From: Pyropia yezoensis
Taxonomy: Eukaryota > Rhodophyta > Bangiophyceae > Bangiales > Bangiaceae
Assembly: GCA_009829735.1 (NCBI GenBank)
Contig: CM020618.1
Location: 21,251,346-21,315,345, forward strand
Direction: 5' to 3'
Length of the DNA stretch: 64,000 nucleotides
Numbering within the stretch: position 1 is the stretch's first letter; each line of letters opens with the position of its first letter. The notes below the pieces were generated by a model. That model was given only the letters and a program-made list of their open reading frames with translations, did no database searches and had not been told where the DNA came from. Of the stretch, positions 10,889-20,395 are shown piece by piece. Both the position numbers and the translations under genes were made by a program.

Positions 10889-13336
10889 ATGGAACGCTCT
10901 CAGCGTAACGAGCGCCCTCCGGAGCGCGGCTACGAGCGAGGTCGTGCCGCCCGCCAACTCTCTCTTCCTTCTAAGCACACTGGCGCGACTACATCTCAGG
11001 ACGACTCGCGGTCGCAAGCTAGGTGAGGCACCGGACGTGGTCTGCCCCCACTGTTTCCTGGCCGTCCGACGAGGTTCTTCCTTCCCTCGCCCGCTGAAAT
11101 AGGCCGCGGTGGCCCTGTGCTCCTGCCGCAGAACTTTGAATCACCACCGTTCTACGACGTAGCAGAGAGTGAACCACTTGCCGACCGAGCCGCCCAGCAA
11201 CGACCGCCTCTTCTGTCTTGGCAGGATCGTGCTGGAGCCGCGCTTGGCGCGAATCTTCCTGTACCGCCTCATGATGAACGCGGTCAAGGGCATCCTCCGG
11301 CCACATGGGACTCGAACCTGCTTGCAAGTACGGCAGCGGTAGTTCCGCCTGCATCTCTGCTCCTCGATACTCCGGGAGACGATGAGGAGCCGTGACTCAC
11401 GCCGTTGGCGCGCCTTCGTGCAGAAAATCGTCCTGGTGTGCAGTCTCCGCTCCGGCGTTCTCAAGCCGATGTGCGGCCTGCATCTATCTCTCCCGCCCTG
11501 CCTCAGAGGGAAGCGTCATCCCCGCAACCCGGCGAGCTAGCGTCCGGGCCCAGGCGTCTTGGGCTCGTGACACCAACTCTCGAGGAACGTCTAGCCGCCG
11601 TTTCTGCCGCGAGCAGATCCCATGGTGAGGGTGGTGGCGCCTCACCGCGCACCTCCTCTGTTACAGGCGCGTCCGAGCAGTCATGCGGTGCTCCTGGACG
11701 TGGTCGTGGACGTCCGAGAGGCTCCCCTGTGAAAGCTCCTGCCCGGACCACGCTCTCGGCGGCGGCTGGCCTCTCTCCAGAAAAGGCAATCTAAAACCCG
11801 TGCTTAAAACCGGGGGCCCAGTCCGGGCGCCACTGTTGCGGGGTCGACACCGCTGCGTGCTGCAGGCGTCGCAAGTCCTGGAACTGCGGCGAGTGCCTTC
11901 GCTCTTACTATGGCCGAGGCACCTCCCGTCAGGCACGCCACTCCTACATCAACCCTTGCTCCACCCGACGTCGCCGCAAGCACTCGTGCTGCTGCCTGGG
12001 AATTCTCATGCCGAGCCCTCCGCCACCTCGACCACTTCGAACTCGTCAGAGGAAGCGCCCTGCAGTTCGACCCCCACAAGCGGCGCAACAACCACCATCA
12101 CTTCCTGGCGTCATAGATGTGGGCGCTTCGTTGGCCGAGGAAGAGCTTCATGGTCCTCTGCGAGATTCGCGCGCACCGCAAGGCGTGAAGTTGGCACAGA
12201 CGTCTCAGAAGCTGATCAAGGATGCCATCTCGAAGGGTCTGCGGGACGGTCTACGTGGAGTGCATTTCGAGCTTTTCGGGCTACGCAAAGCGTACGATTC
12301 CAGGAGCACAACACTTAACATATTGTGCACGACCGTGAACAACCAAGAGGTTGGCAGCAAGCGAACTGCGCAGGCGTTGCAGCGGCTGAACGGAGAGGTT
12401 TGTGGTCGCTTTTCTTCCTTCATTAACAAGTCTTAGGCGCCGTCAGATGGTCGCGCGGCGGAGGAGTTGTCCAAGCCGGTGGGTGCGACGGTTGCGAAGG
12501 CGTCCTTATACCTGCACAGCAAGAATTGGGAGACGCTGCCGCTCGCCGAGAAGCAGAAGGTGGCCTCGAGGAACCTGGAGATACTGAGCAATGTGCGGGA
12601 CAAGTGCAAGGAAACTCTGGTCAAGGCTATGCTGACGACGGACGTGAGCGCCGAGGCGTTGCCTGACGCGGCCGACACCAAGGAGCATGTACACGCTGCC
12701 GTGAGCGCCGTTCTAAACGTCCCGGAGGACGACGTTCAAGGATACTTGAACAGTTGGCTCCACTTCCCAGCGAGGCAGCTCGACAGCGAGCCTGTCAACG
12801 CACGCGTCTCTTCCAAGCTTGGTCTTGTGGTGCCCCATATTTTGCAAGGCTTTCGGCGTCACATTTTTCCTGTTTACTTCATGCACATCAACCTGGCGCC
12901 ACCTGACGTGACCAAGGACGTGAGTGACCAGTGGATAGAGGAGGACAAGTATACACACTCCGACGCGGGTACTGACGCCGTCACCGAAGCGCTACGAAGT
13001 CTCTACCGGAGGTGGGGCGCGGGCCAACGGATTGTCAGAAAGCCCTCCATTGGTAACCATCCTCACGTGAACTCCACCGTGGGCACGTGCGCTGTCGTGT
13101 CGTTGCTTGTGAGCAACTGTTTGGAGGACACCAGTGCAACCCTTTCGCAGACTGAGGAGGAGGACGTGGAAAGCCGCCGGTGTACCAGCAATGGCAAGTG
13201 GAGCTGGGTCGTGTCTGCAGAAGCTGCCTTGACTGCGCAACAGCCAGGGCGGGGCCGTGGCGATTACTTTAAGGAGGGAATGCGCAGCGGTGTGGTTGCA
13301 CCTCAGCGTGATGACTGTATTGGGGGGGAACAGTGA
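10889..13336 (+). CDS. Large DNA-binding-like protein with AT-hook and Cys-rich segment; interrupted
   Basis: Open stretches at 11117-11395, 11405-11794, 12008-12436 and 12467-13336 are all in the same frame, separated by single stop codons or short gaps. They are either exons with very short introns or one frame hit by nonsense mutations. An ATG at 10889 starts another open piece that would have to be joined by splicing. Around 11690-11725 the translation has GRGRGRPRGSP, an AT-hook-like core that binds the minor groove of A/T DNA. At 11800-12000 the same frame is Cys-rich with clustered pairs (HCC, ACC, a C-x2-C and SCCC), suggesting zinc binding. The last 290 residues are a helical region without known motifs. 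It is divergent from the transposase, and many CACTA-like elements carry a second DNA-binding protein, which is the role I infer. Confidence 0.45.
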
Positions 13337-14640
13337 GTGGATAGCGCGGAGGTCGCTCAGTGTGTGAGTGTAGTGTGCGTGTCGCCAGTAGAGCTGCCTA
13401 GGCGGCGCGGGCAGAGCGCGGGGAAGGCGCAGTTGCGGATTTTGCGATAAGCACAGACCGTGTGGCGTGAGCAGGGCGGGTAAAAGGAGCATGTGTGCGT
13501 GACGCCACGCCAGCGCGGGCCGGGCGGCGCGGCCAGGGCGGGTACAGGGGGCACGTCTGCCCGGCTACCGCAGGCGGCCAGGCAGGCGGCCCGCACTCGT
13601 CTCGTGTCGCAGTCGCTTTACAGTAAGGATTGAGCTCTTGCTTCTCTTGCAGTGGTCAACGTGTCTGTGCGCTCTCACATTTTTATTGGCGCAAACTGCG
13701 TTGTCCATGACTCGTGACTAGAAGAGATCCTCGGACGCGTCGCCGCGATCGAAAGCCTCGCAGCCTCGCACCATCACAGGTCCATCGCATGATGCCCAGA
13801 ACGGGTCCAAGGGGGCCTGATTCGTGGCCTCGCAAAAAGGATCGCAAGCCCCCCAGTGAGGCGATTTCGCCTCCTAGCGACAATACGGACGCCACCACGT
13901 AAGCGGCGTGGGCGGCGGACGGGTGATCCGCCGTGGACGGGAGAGGGCACCACGTGGCCGTGTTGAGCGCCTTGGCCGCCCTCCCGCGCAACAGGGAGGG
14001 ACGGGTGGGTGGGTGCACCGGAGGGGGTGGGCGGGCTCGCAGGCTCTGTTTGGTTTAGCTTTGGTGACGCTAGGCAGGGGAGGGCGGTCTTGCTCTCGGG
14101 TGACGGTGCACCATCATCATAGGATGGAGATGATCTCGGGTGGTCCCCGCTGCTCCGGGCCAGCAGGCGACCGTTGCCACCGTCTTGACGGCGCGCGGGG
14201 CGGCAGCCGTTCCGGCCTCGGATGGACAGAAAAAAAAACGCCCGGCCACCCGTTGGCGGTGGCCTCCAGGTGGCGCGCGCACCCCCCCCCCCCCCACGAG
14301 TCGAGCGCGGGGGGGGTTCGCGACCGCCGACGCGGCCGGCCACCCAGAGATTTGTGGGGAGCACGGGACATACATAGGGGATCCCCATGAGACCTGTGTG
14401 CGCGGCAGCCGTGCAGGGGCCAGTATTGGCCCCTGCCCGGCCCCCCCAAACGGTAACCTCCCCCCCAGCCCCGCCCCCCGCTGGCGGGGGGCCAGGCGAC
14501 GGGATCTTTGAAAATCTCGCGCGAGGAAGGCCGGGGTTTGGCCACCGCACAAACCCACCGACCCGGACTGAAGCGTTGACTATTTACAAACACGAGTTGG
14601 ATCAGGCAGGCCTGCGCTAGGCCTTCGTGGCCCAAGAGCA
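13337..14640. other. Non-coding stretch, possible element end
   Basis: After the gene ending at 13336 there are two loosely similar GC-rich blocks (13374-13490 and 13490-13600) sharing AGGGCGGGTA-type words. I searched by eye for terminal inverted repeats pairing with the 2.8-3.3 kb region and found none I trust. From 13700 to 14640 long frames on the minus strand are Pro/Arg/Gly-rich and not convincing. Confidence 0.4.
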
Positions 14641-14649
14641 GCACCAGAG

Positions 14650-15147
14650 GTGGAGAGCTTTGATCTATTACAGCGCATACGGGCCACCGTGGCCCGAGCC
14701 AGAGGCACACGTCCAGGATGGACCCGTGCGACGCGATGAGCACGTGCCCCCCCGCGGGGACCCGCCGCCGCCGCCGCTGCCGTCCCCGCCGCTGTCGTCC
14801 CCGCAGCCGCTGTCGCCGTCGCCGTCGGCTCGCCCCGTGGGGGGGTGCGCCGCGGGTGTGGCCCTCGGCAGCCGCCGCACGCCCGCGGCGGCGAGCAGCG
14901 CGCGCCCCCCCACCGCGTGGCCAACGCAGACGGCTGGACGCGCAAGCGTCGGGGACACCCACCCCAGCGGGGTGGCGCCGACCGCTGTGGCAGCCGCCCA
15001 CGGCGCCACGCCCGTCGCGGCGAGCAGCAGCCGCAGCGGCGCCAGGAGCACCCCGCCGACGTGCAGCCGCGGCACCAGCGCGCCGCGGGAGGGGAGGAAG
15101 GGGTGTTCCCCGGTGGATGGGTCTGCGGTGCTGTGGTACTTTTCCAT
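14650..15147 (-). pseudogene. Acyltransferase-like (LPAT/PlsC type) N-terminal fragment with frameshift
   Basis: The ATG at 15147 opens a frame containing a probable membrane helix (VLLAPLRLLLAATGV) and a Gly/Asp-rich linker. The next recognisable block, HVLIASHGSILDVCLWL, lies in a neighbouring frame at about 14695-14750. It contains the H-x4-D catalytic motif of glycerolipid acyltransferases (lysophosphatidate or lysophosphatidylcholine acyltransferases), which sit in membranes and move acyl groups from acyl-CoA to lysophospholipids. The frame change falls in a run of seven C next to GCGGGG (14747-14760), so it could be an assembly error rather than a mutation. The later PlsC motifs (F-P-E-G-T and others) are not found downstream, so this is truncated or continues after an unseen intron. 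Confidence 0.4.
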
Positions 15148-15790
15148 GCTGGGGGAGGGGGCGGGGGATGGGGGGGGAAGGTGGCGGAGGGGGTTGGGGA
15201 GGAGGGGGGGACGGTAGCGTACCGCGCGTTGACTTTAGCGCGTCGACCAGCGAGCAAGGGCGCGCAGTAGTGATTTAAAGAGGGAGGTCTAGGAAGAGCC
15301 TGTTTGTTTGTCATCTTTGGCCCCCGGCGCAGCCCCTTTGGCCCGCCCGCCACCTCCGTGGGATACACGATACTTCCCTTGTGGCTTGACGCGTCCCGCG
15401 TCGAAGGGCGTCCAGGGCTGAAGGGAGAGAGAAAGGCCGGCAAGGTTTTGCAAATGACTCGCGTTCGCGCCAAAATCGAGAAAATACAGCGATCCACGGC
15501 CACCCGCACACCGTCTGTGGCCTCGCCTGCGGGTCGATGAACACGTCAAAACACCCGCTGGCGTGACGTGGCCGCCATTCGCCAGCGTGGGGGCCCGCCG
15601 TCGGCAAGGGGGAAGTGCTGTCGGCCGGCAGGCACACAGTATGGAGACCAAGAGTCTGGGGACAGGTCTGGGGGCGGGTGGGGGGGCTGCCGGCTGGGGG
15701 TGTCTGCGGAACACAATGTGTGAGGTGGCAGCCCTTGTAAAGCTCGCCACAAATAGAATAGTAATATGTTAGAATTCCTACATACGATAC
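15148..15790. other. Intergenic, no gene seen
   Basis: GC-rich sequence between the acyltransferase-like fragment and the IPT/TIG fragment. Open frames in both directions give no recognisable domain. Confidence 0.4.
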
Positions 15791-15791
15791 C

Positions 15792-16150
15792 TCAATATCT
15801 GAACCCCCCCTCCTTGCCCGCCCCTACTTGTCCATGTACCAGTAGTCCCCCCGCCCTGCCGTCTTGGCGCTCACCCGCCCCTCCGAGGTGGTCACCACTA
15901 CCCGCACCAGGGAGCCGGGCGTCCCCCGCGGCGCGGTGCACTGGAAGGACCGCCCGTCGACAGCCACGGCGCGCACGTCCGTGCAGGGGGCACCGCCAAT
16001 GGTGGCGGCGGGGATCCCCTCCCCGAAGTGGTGCCCCGCGATGGTAACCGTGTTTCCACCCGCCGCGCGCCCCCGGTGGGGTCCCACCCCCACCACCACC
16101 GGCCCCGCAGCAGCCGGCGGCGTCGGGTAGTCGGGTGCCGCCACCAGCAC
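15792..16150 (-). pseudogene. IPT/TIG-domain protein fragment
   Basis: About 80 residues match an IPT/TIG immunoglobulin-like fold: P-V-V-V-G-V-G-P, then RAAGGNTVTIAGHHFGEG, IGGAPCTDV, FQCTAPRGTPG and a final beta strand VRVVVTTSEG. TIG domains occur in cell-surface and extracellular proteins and in some transcription factors. The coding sequence is cut at its 5' side: upstream of codon 1 (position 16150) the DNA is a relic of a gypsy chromodomain. A short tail (GDYWYMDK, then Gly-rich) follows the domain and ends near 15792. I read it as the surviving C-terminal domain of a larger surface protein disrupted by a retroelement; an unseen upstream exon remains possible. Confidence 0.75.
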
Positions 16151-16204
16151 CCGGTTCTTTGGGTTCCCGCACGAGATCTCGATGCTCCGGAGTTCCTGGC
16201 GCCC
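16145..16204 (+). mobile_element. Relic of gypsy family 3: end of chromodomain
   Basis: The DNA at 16150-16204 closely matches 54735-54785 of element 3, sharing TGGGTTCCCGCAC, AGATCTC and AGTTCCTGGCG. It encodes the last residues of the chromodomain (VPARDLDAPEFLAPL versus VPAQDLHAPQFLAAF). The match ends where a terminal-inverted-repeat element begins, and the continuation of the relic appears after 17250. Confidence 0.8.
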
Positions 16205-17245
16205 TTAGAGCAATCCCAGCGGTGTCACCGCAACCGCACTTTTAGGGCAGCCGCAAAAACACGTACTGGACGATGAGTGGACCTCCCCCAAACTAAAGAG
16301 CGACCGCGAAGCCGACCCTCCCAGCGGTCCGTCACCCTATAGCATGCGGTGAGAGGAAGTTATAAACTACTTGTTCACTTCCAAACAATTCTGCTGAAGC
16401 CAACAGCAATCATGCCGTCGCCAGCCTCGTCGTCACCCTCCGTGTTACCTGCCTCTGCCCCACTCGTCGCCCCCCCCCCCCCCCCCCCCCCCCCGCGCCC
16501 TTCCACCGTTACGCCTCTCTCCGCTGCCATGGATATTGTTGCGCCCGCTGCCGTCTCCGCCAACGCCTGCAGCTCCACTTGCGACCACCCCAGATTCTTG
16601 CCAGCTTTCTTGGGCGTGTCCTCCGATTCGGGCGAGGGGGCCGCGGTCCCAGCAGGCAACGCGGGAGACCCCGGGGGGGAACGGGCGGATGCCATTGAGT
16701 ACACAAACACAAGCGAAATAAACACAAGAATAGGGGCGGGGGGGATGAACAATCGAGGCAGGGGCGGGGGGGAGGAACAATCGAGGCAGGGGCGGGGGGG
16801 AGGAACAATCGAGGCAGGGGCGGGGGGGAGGAACAATCGAGGCAGGGGCGGGTCAACGGACCAAGAGGCTGCGCACAGTGGACGAGAACACTCGCAGTCG
16901 TCGAACACCGCCCATGGATTGGGTGCGTGCAGTGCGCAACACAGGCAGCCACGGGAATTTGTCGAGCTTGCTGGTTTGCATTGCAATTGAACTCCTCGAT
17001 GGCTCTCTGGGGCTGGCAGCAGCTCTGGAGTGGGGCCTGGGAGGGGGTCCGTGTCCCCTATACGGGCGCCGCAAAGCTGACGGGCGTCCCCTATAATGAC
17101 CGATTATAGCGCGAGCCGCCTACCCATCCCAGCTTTTAGCGTTGCCGCTCGCGGTAAAACCCCACCGCTGGGAAGGTGCTTTTCCTAAATCTGCACTATA
17201 AGTGACGGCGCGACCTAAAAACGGCACCGCTGGGAAGGCTCTTAG
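16203..17245. mobile_element. Non-autonomous terminal-inverted-repeat element (about 1.04 kb)
   Basis: The left end at 16205-16224 (TTAGAGCAATCCCAGCGGTG) is the reverse complement of 17225-17244 at 17 of 20 positions. A second copy of the inner terminal motif (CACCGCTGGGAAGG) lies at about 17165, and words such as CTTTTAG / CTAAAAA also recur in inverted orientation, so the sub-terminal repeats are longer but imperfect. The element sits inside the family 3 relic. The interior holds a 28-bp minisatellite and an open frame (16349-16990) without recognisable domains, and no transposase, so mobilisation would need one in trans. No clear target-site duplication could be fixed because the right flank is rearranged. 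Confidence 0.55.
16733..16852. repeat. 28-bp minisatellite, four copies
   Basis: Four head-to-tail copies of a 28-bp unit containing AACAATCGAGGCAGGGGCGG, separated by G runs. The unit is not a multiple of three, so translation cycles through all frames. It lies in the TIR element. Confidence 0.85.
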
Positions 17246-17252
17246 ACCCGTC

Positions 17253-17312
17253 GAGGGTTAGACCCGTCGAGTGGAGTGGAAGGGGGCGGAGGTGTAAGGA
17301 CTAAACCCTTAC
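17253..17312 (+). mobile_element. Relic of gypsy family 3: polypurine tract and LTR start, locally inverted
   Basis: GGCGGAGGTGTAAGGACTAAA at 17286-17306 matches the polypurine tract and LTR start of element 3 at 54815. Directly before it, ACCCGTCGAGTGGAGTGGAAGG is the reverse complement of the corresponding element 3 segment, so about 22 bp have been inverted. TTAGACCCGTCGAG is also duplicated just upstream. Only about 25 bp of LTR remain before a CCACCA-type simple repeat. Confidence 0.65.
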
Positions 17313-18330
17313 AGTGCACCACCACCGCCACCACCACCACCGCCGCCGCCGCCGCCGGGGCCGCCGCTGGGGGGGCACGCGCGCGCCACGCGGGCGACGC
17401 GGGCGGCGGCGGCGGCGGCAAAGAGGATGGCCGCCAGCACCCCCGACGGCGTGAGGGGGAGGGGGGGGGACAGCACTGCGGCCAGCGCTGCGCCGAGGGC
17501 GGCGTAGGGGGCAGAGGTGGGCGACAGGGCCACCCCACCGGCGACTAGGGAGACGGCGGTGAGGGTGTGGGCTGTGGGGGGGGGGGTTACGGGACCCAGC
17601 GGCGGGGAAGGGGGGGGAGAAGGGGGGGGGGGGGGCGATGCAGGGACACTGGGAGTTGGGGGAGAGGAAGCGGGGGAGAGGGCGGGGGGGGGGAGGAGGG
17701 GGGAGGAAGAGGGGAGGGGGGGAGAGGGAGATTGACGGAGAGCCGAGCAAGCATAGCACCGGGAGAAAACGGGGCGCGTCAGCGGCGGAGTTCCTCTCAC
17801 CTACGATCCACCCTCCGACGGGCACAAGCGGAACCAAAAAAGCAAGCACCCACACCATGGAAACAGCGAGTCGGCCAGCCGCTCCCGCGCCTCCCCCCCC
17901 CTCCTTCATCCCCTGCACTCAAAGCAGACTTACCCAGCGCCAGCGGGTGTGCCGCTGCCGACGCCGCCACCCCAGACCGCGTCGGTACCACCCCCGCCGC
18001 CGCCGCCGCCGCCGCCACCGCCGCGGCGGCGGCGGTGGCAGACGGCGATGACGACCTCGCGCGGGCCCGCGCCATGGACAAAAAAAAAGTATACTACCAG
18101 GGGGGGAGGCGGAAAGGGGGGGAGGGGGGGGGGGGGTACAATGAGGGCGCGGAGGGGCAGGGGCGGATCATGGTTGGGGTGAGAGAGGGGTTGGCCAGCC
18201 GGCAGAGAGCTTTCTAGAGGGAGGCGGGGGGGGGGAAGTAACGTCGACGGCGGTGGCGCGGGGGGCCAAGGGAAGGAGAGGGGGAGCGCCGTGGCGCCAC
18301 GGGTGGACAGCAGTCTCGCGGACACAGCCC
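17313..18330 (-). other. Pro/Ala-rich open frames, coding status uncertain
   Basis: The minus strand has two overlapping frames of 160-200 residues. One ends in a Pro-rich stalk followed by a hydrophobic Ala/Leu/Val region with two possible membrane helices (about 17420-17560). Another begins MARARARSSSPSAT with a poly-Ala stretch. The DNA is a sequence of G runs and CCG/CCA simple repeats, so this may be chance. I do not recognise a domain. Confidence 0.2.
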
Positions 18331-19606
18331 AGGCCCGCAGCGGGGGGTTTAGGGGAAGGGGAAAGAGGACGCACCGTCCAGCAGGACCCTCCGCGTCGGC
18401 GCGTCCAAGGGGCCGAAGCTATCGGTGTCGTAGCACCGAATCGCGCGATTCCTGGCAGGGCACAGTCGCGACGTTATGTACTGTACTGTTCATACATGCT
18501 GTACGTACATGCTGTACAGTATCTATGTACAGAGAGCTTGACAGTATGTACAGTACAAGGCCGGGACAACCTCGAAGGTGGAATCTGGAGCAAAGCATAG
18601 ACATGTACATCTACCTAAAGATATATATCTATGTGGCGGCTTCTCTACAGAAACTTCATTTGGAATATTATTATGTATCTTACTCTCCGAACGTCGGAGC
18701 TCAGCCACGCTTTTGTGCTCGACAGCCCGTATTTCTCGCGGCTCAGGCGCCTGTTCAGGCAAGGCGATGCCACAGCCTATCAGAACAGCATATTTTATTG
18801 TGTGGGCAACTAGTACCCTCGCGCTTGCTTGTCGTCGTTTCTCTCTCAGCCACATTGTTCGACCAGCAACGAACATAAGCCATAATATGGATCAGCTGTG
18901 GAGCTCGCAAACCCGCACTAATGGTGTATTCCGTACAGTTAGTCACTGCGGAAATACTTCTTCGTTCAGCTGCATTTTATCGCCTACGGCCAAAACTTGT
19001 TCAGCATGACCCGCAACGTTCCTCAGGCCAGTGCCAAAAAGAACCAGGACCCAAGAAGATGTTGTTGCGCGGAGCGCGAGCTCAAAGGGCAAAGCGGGGT
19101 CCTCGGGCCTCCCCGGTGCGATCTGGTTGCGCCAGTCGAGAACGAATGCCGTTCGACATCAAATTGACGGATTCTGATCTCAGCCGAACGGGGGTCACAT
19201 GATGACAAAATCTCCATCACATCAGGAGTTGATCTATGACCGTAGCGTTAACTACGTACTCCTTCTGCACCTGGCGTGAACGTGACAGCCAGTCATAATC
19301 CAGTCGTTGTGATAATTGGCTCGGCTCCTCGTTTGCTCCTTGCCGTCGACTTAGCGACTACACGGCAGAGGCTCAACGAATTTCATTCGGAGAATATCGA
19401 CCAGCTGTGAGACCGCTTTTTGTGGAATGATAGCAACCAGCAGTCGGCCGTGGGGGCCCGGGCCATCAGCTCCGCCTCGGTCTTGCTCGTCCGCCACGGC
19501 GCCTCCCATTCGCTAGGCACAGCATGACGCGTTACCAGCCCATCAGCTAGCTCGGATTCCTTCAACACGTCGTCGCGGGACGCACTTCCGAAGTGCGCAA
19601 CAAGTG
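18331..19606. other. AT-richer intergenic DNA
   Basis: Base composition falls sharply after about 18430. No convincing gene is present. A cluster of TGTAC-containing inverted words lies at 18470-18560. The stretch ends at the GTAGG target site of element 1a. Confidence 0.4.
18472..18560. repeat. TGTAC-rich inverted repeats
   Basis: TATGTACTGTACTGT near 18475 faces ACAGTATGTACAGTACA near 18541. Between them are CATGCTGTACGTACATGCTGTACAG and other GTAC palindromes. The whole can fold into one or more hairpins. Confidence 0.6.
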
Positions 19607-19611
19607 GTAGG

Positions 19612-20182
19612 TGTAGCATCCCTGGCCCCGACTTGGCGCCGACCCGGGACTACAACCAGAGGGCACCAGGTGCCAGAACACGCCCGCCGTGTGGTGATGG
19701 TTGGCGGCCGTGGCCCGTGCCCGGCACTGGGATGCGGTGGACTACGCTATCCACACGTGAGAGAGGGATTGCTGATGGGTTTTTGCATACTTGTGAGGGA
19801 CTTGATTTGAGAGAATTTGAGTGTGAGATTAGTGAGTGGGAATAGAATTAGTAGTGATAGTGGCCCCCGACCTGACGAGGTTAGACTCGGGTCGGGGCCA
19901 CTCGGGGTTATGGGGGGGCTACCTGGCCAACGTGCCGAGGCTCCCCCAGATGCACGTTAAGAGGGACAGCGAGGCGCCCTTGGCCCGCGCCCTCAGGAAA
20001 AAGACAACTGCGCGTTTGCTTTCCTCTTCCCCGTGTGCACTACCGTGCGTATCTGTTTGCTCTGCGAGCAGGCACGTGAGGCAACAGGCATACCATTCTC
20101 GTAGTTCCCCTTTCTGTGTTACCTGTCCCTTTCCCCCGAGGGATATTGACACGTGTCTGAGAGGATCGAGTTTTATACCACA
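19612..20182 (+). repeat. 5' LTR of element 1a
   Basis: Begins TGTAGCATCC and ends ATACCACA (TG...CA). It contains a CACGTG box near 19752 and an imperfect 12-bp hairpin (GTGGCCCC...GGGGCCAC) at 19860-19901 that is present in all four family 1 LTRs. It would supply the promoter and the R/U5 region. Confidence 0.95.
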
Positions 20183-20204
20183 TATTTGGTGGAGCAGCAG
20201 GGGA
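20183..20204 (+). other. Primer-binding site, element 1a
   Basis: TTTGGTGGAGCAGCAGGGG starts 2 bp after the LTR and begins its pairing region with TGG, complementary to a tRNA 3'-CCA end. The tRNA implied would end in CCCCTGCTGCTCCACCA; I cannot name it. The same site occurs in 1b and, inverted, in family 2. Confidence 0.75.
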
Positions 20205-20395
20205 TTGATTGGAGTGTTTGAGAAGAGACATTTGGGAGCAGCGGTTGGGTTGTTCCTGTTCTGTCTTTTTCTGTGGTTTGGGAATTATTTGCACCCGTTC
20301 ACGGGAATCCCATTCTTGGCTCTCCAACCCCTCTCTTGTGGTCTGGCGATCATTGGACACGCAGGCAACTGGACTGTGGCTGTCAAGAGACCAAC

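Noticed and set aside
2899..13690. TTTTATTGGC near 2902 and 13680 as element ends
   Set aside because: The word is in direct, not inverted, orientation and too short; chance similarity is likely.
16733..16852. CRISPR-like array
   Set aside because: Contiguous 28-bp tandem repeats without spacers, in eukaryotic DNA: a minisatellite.
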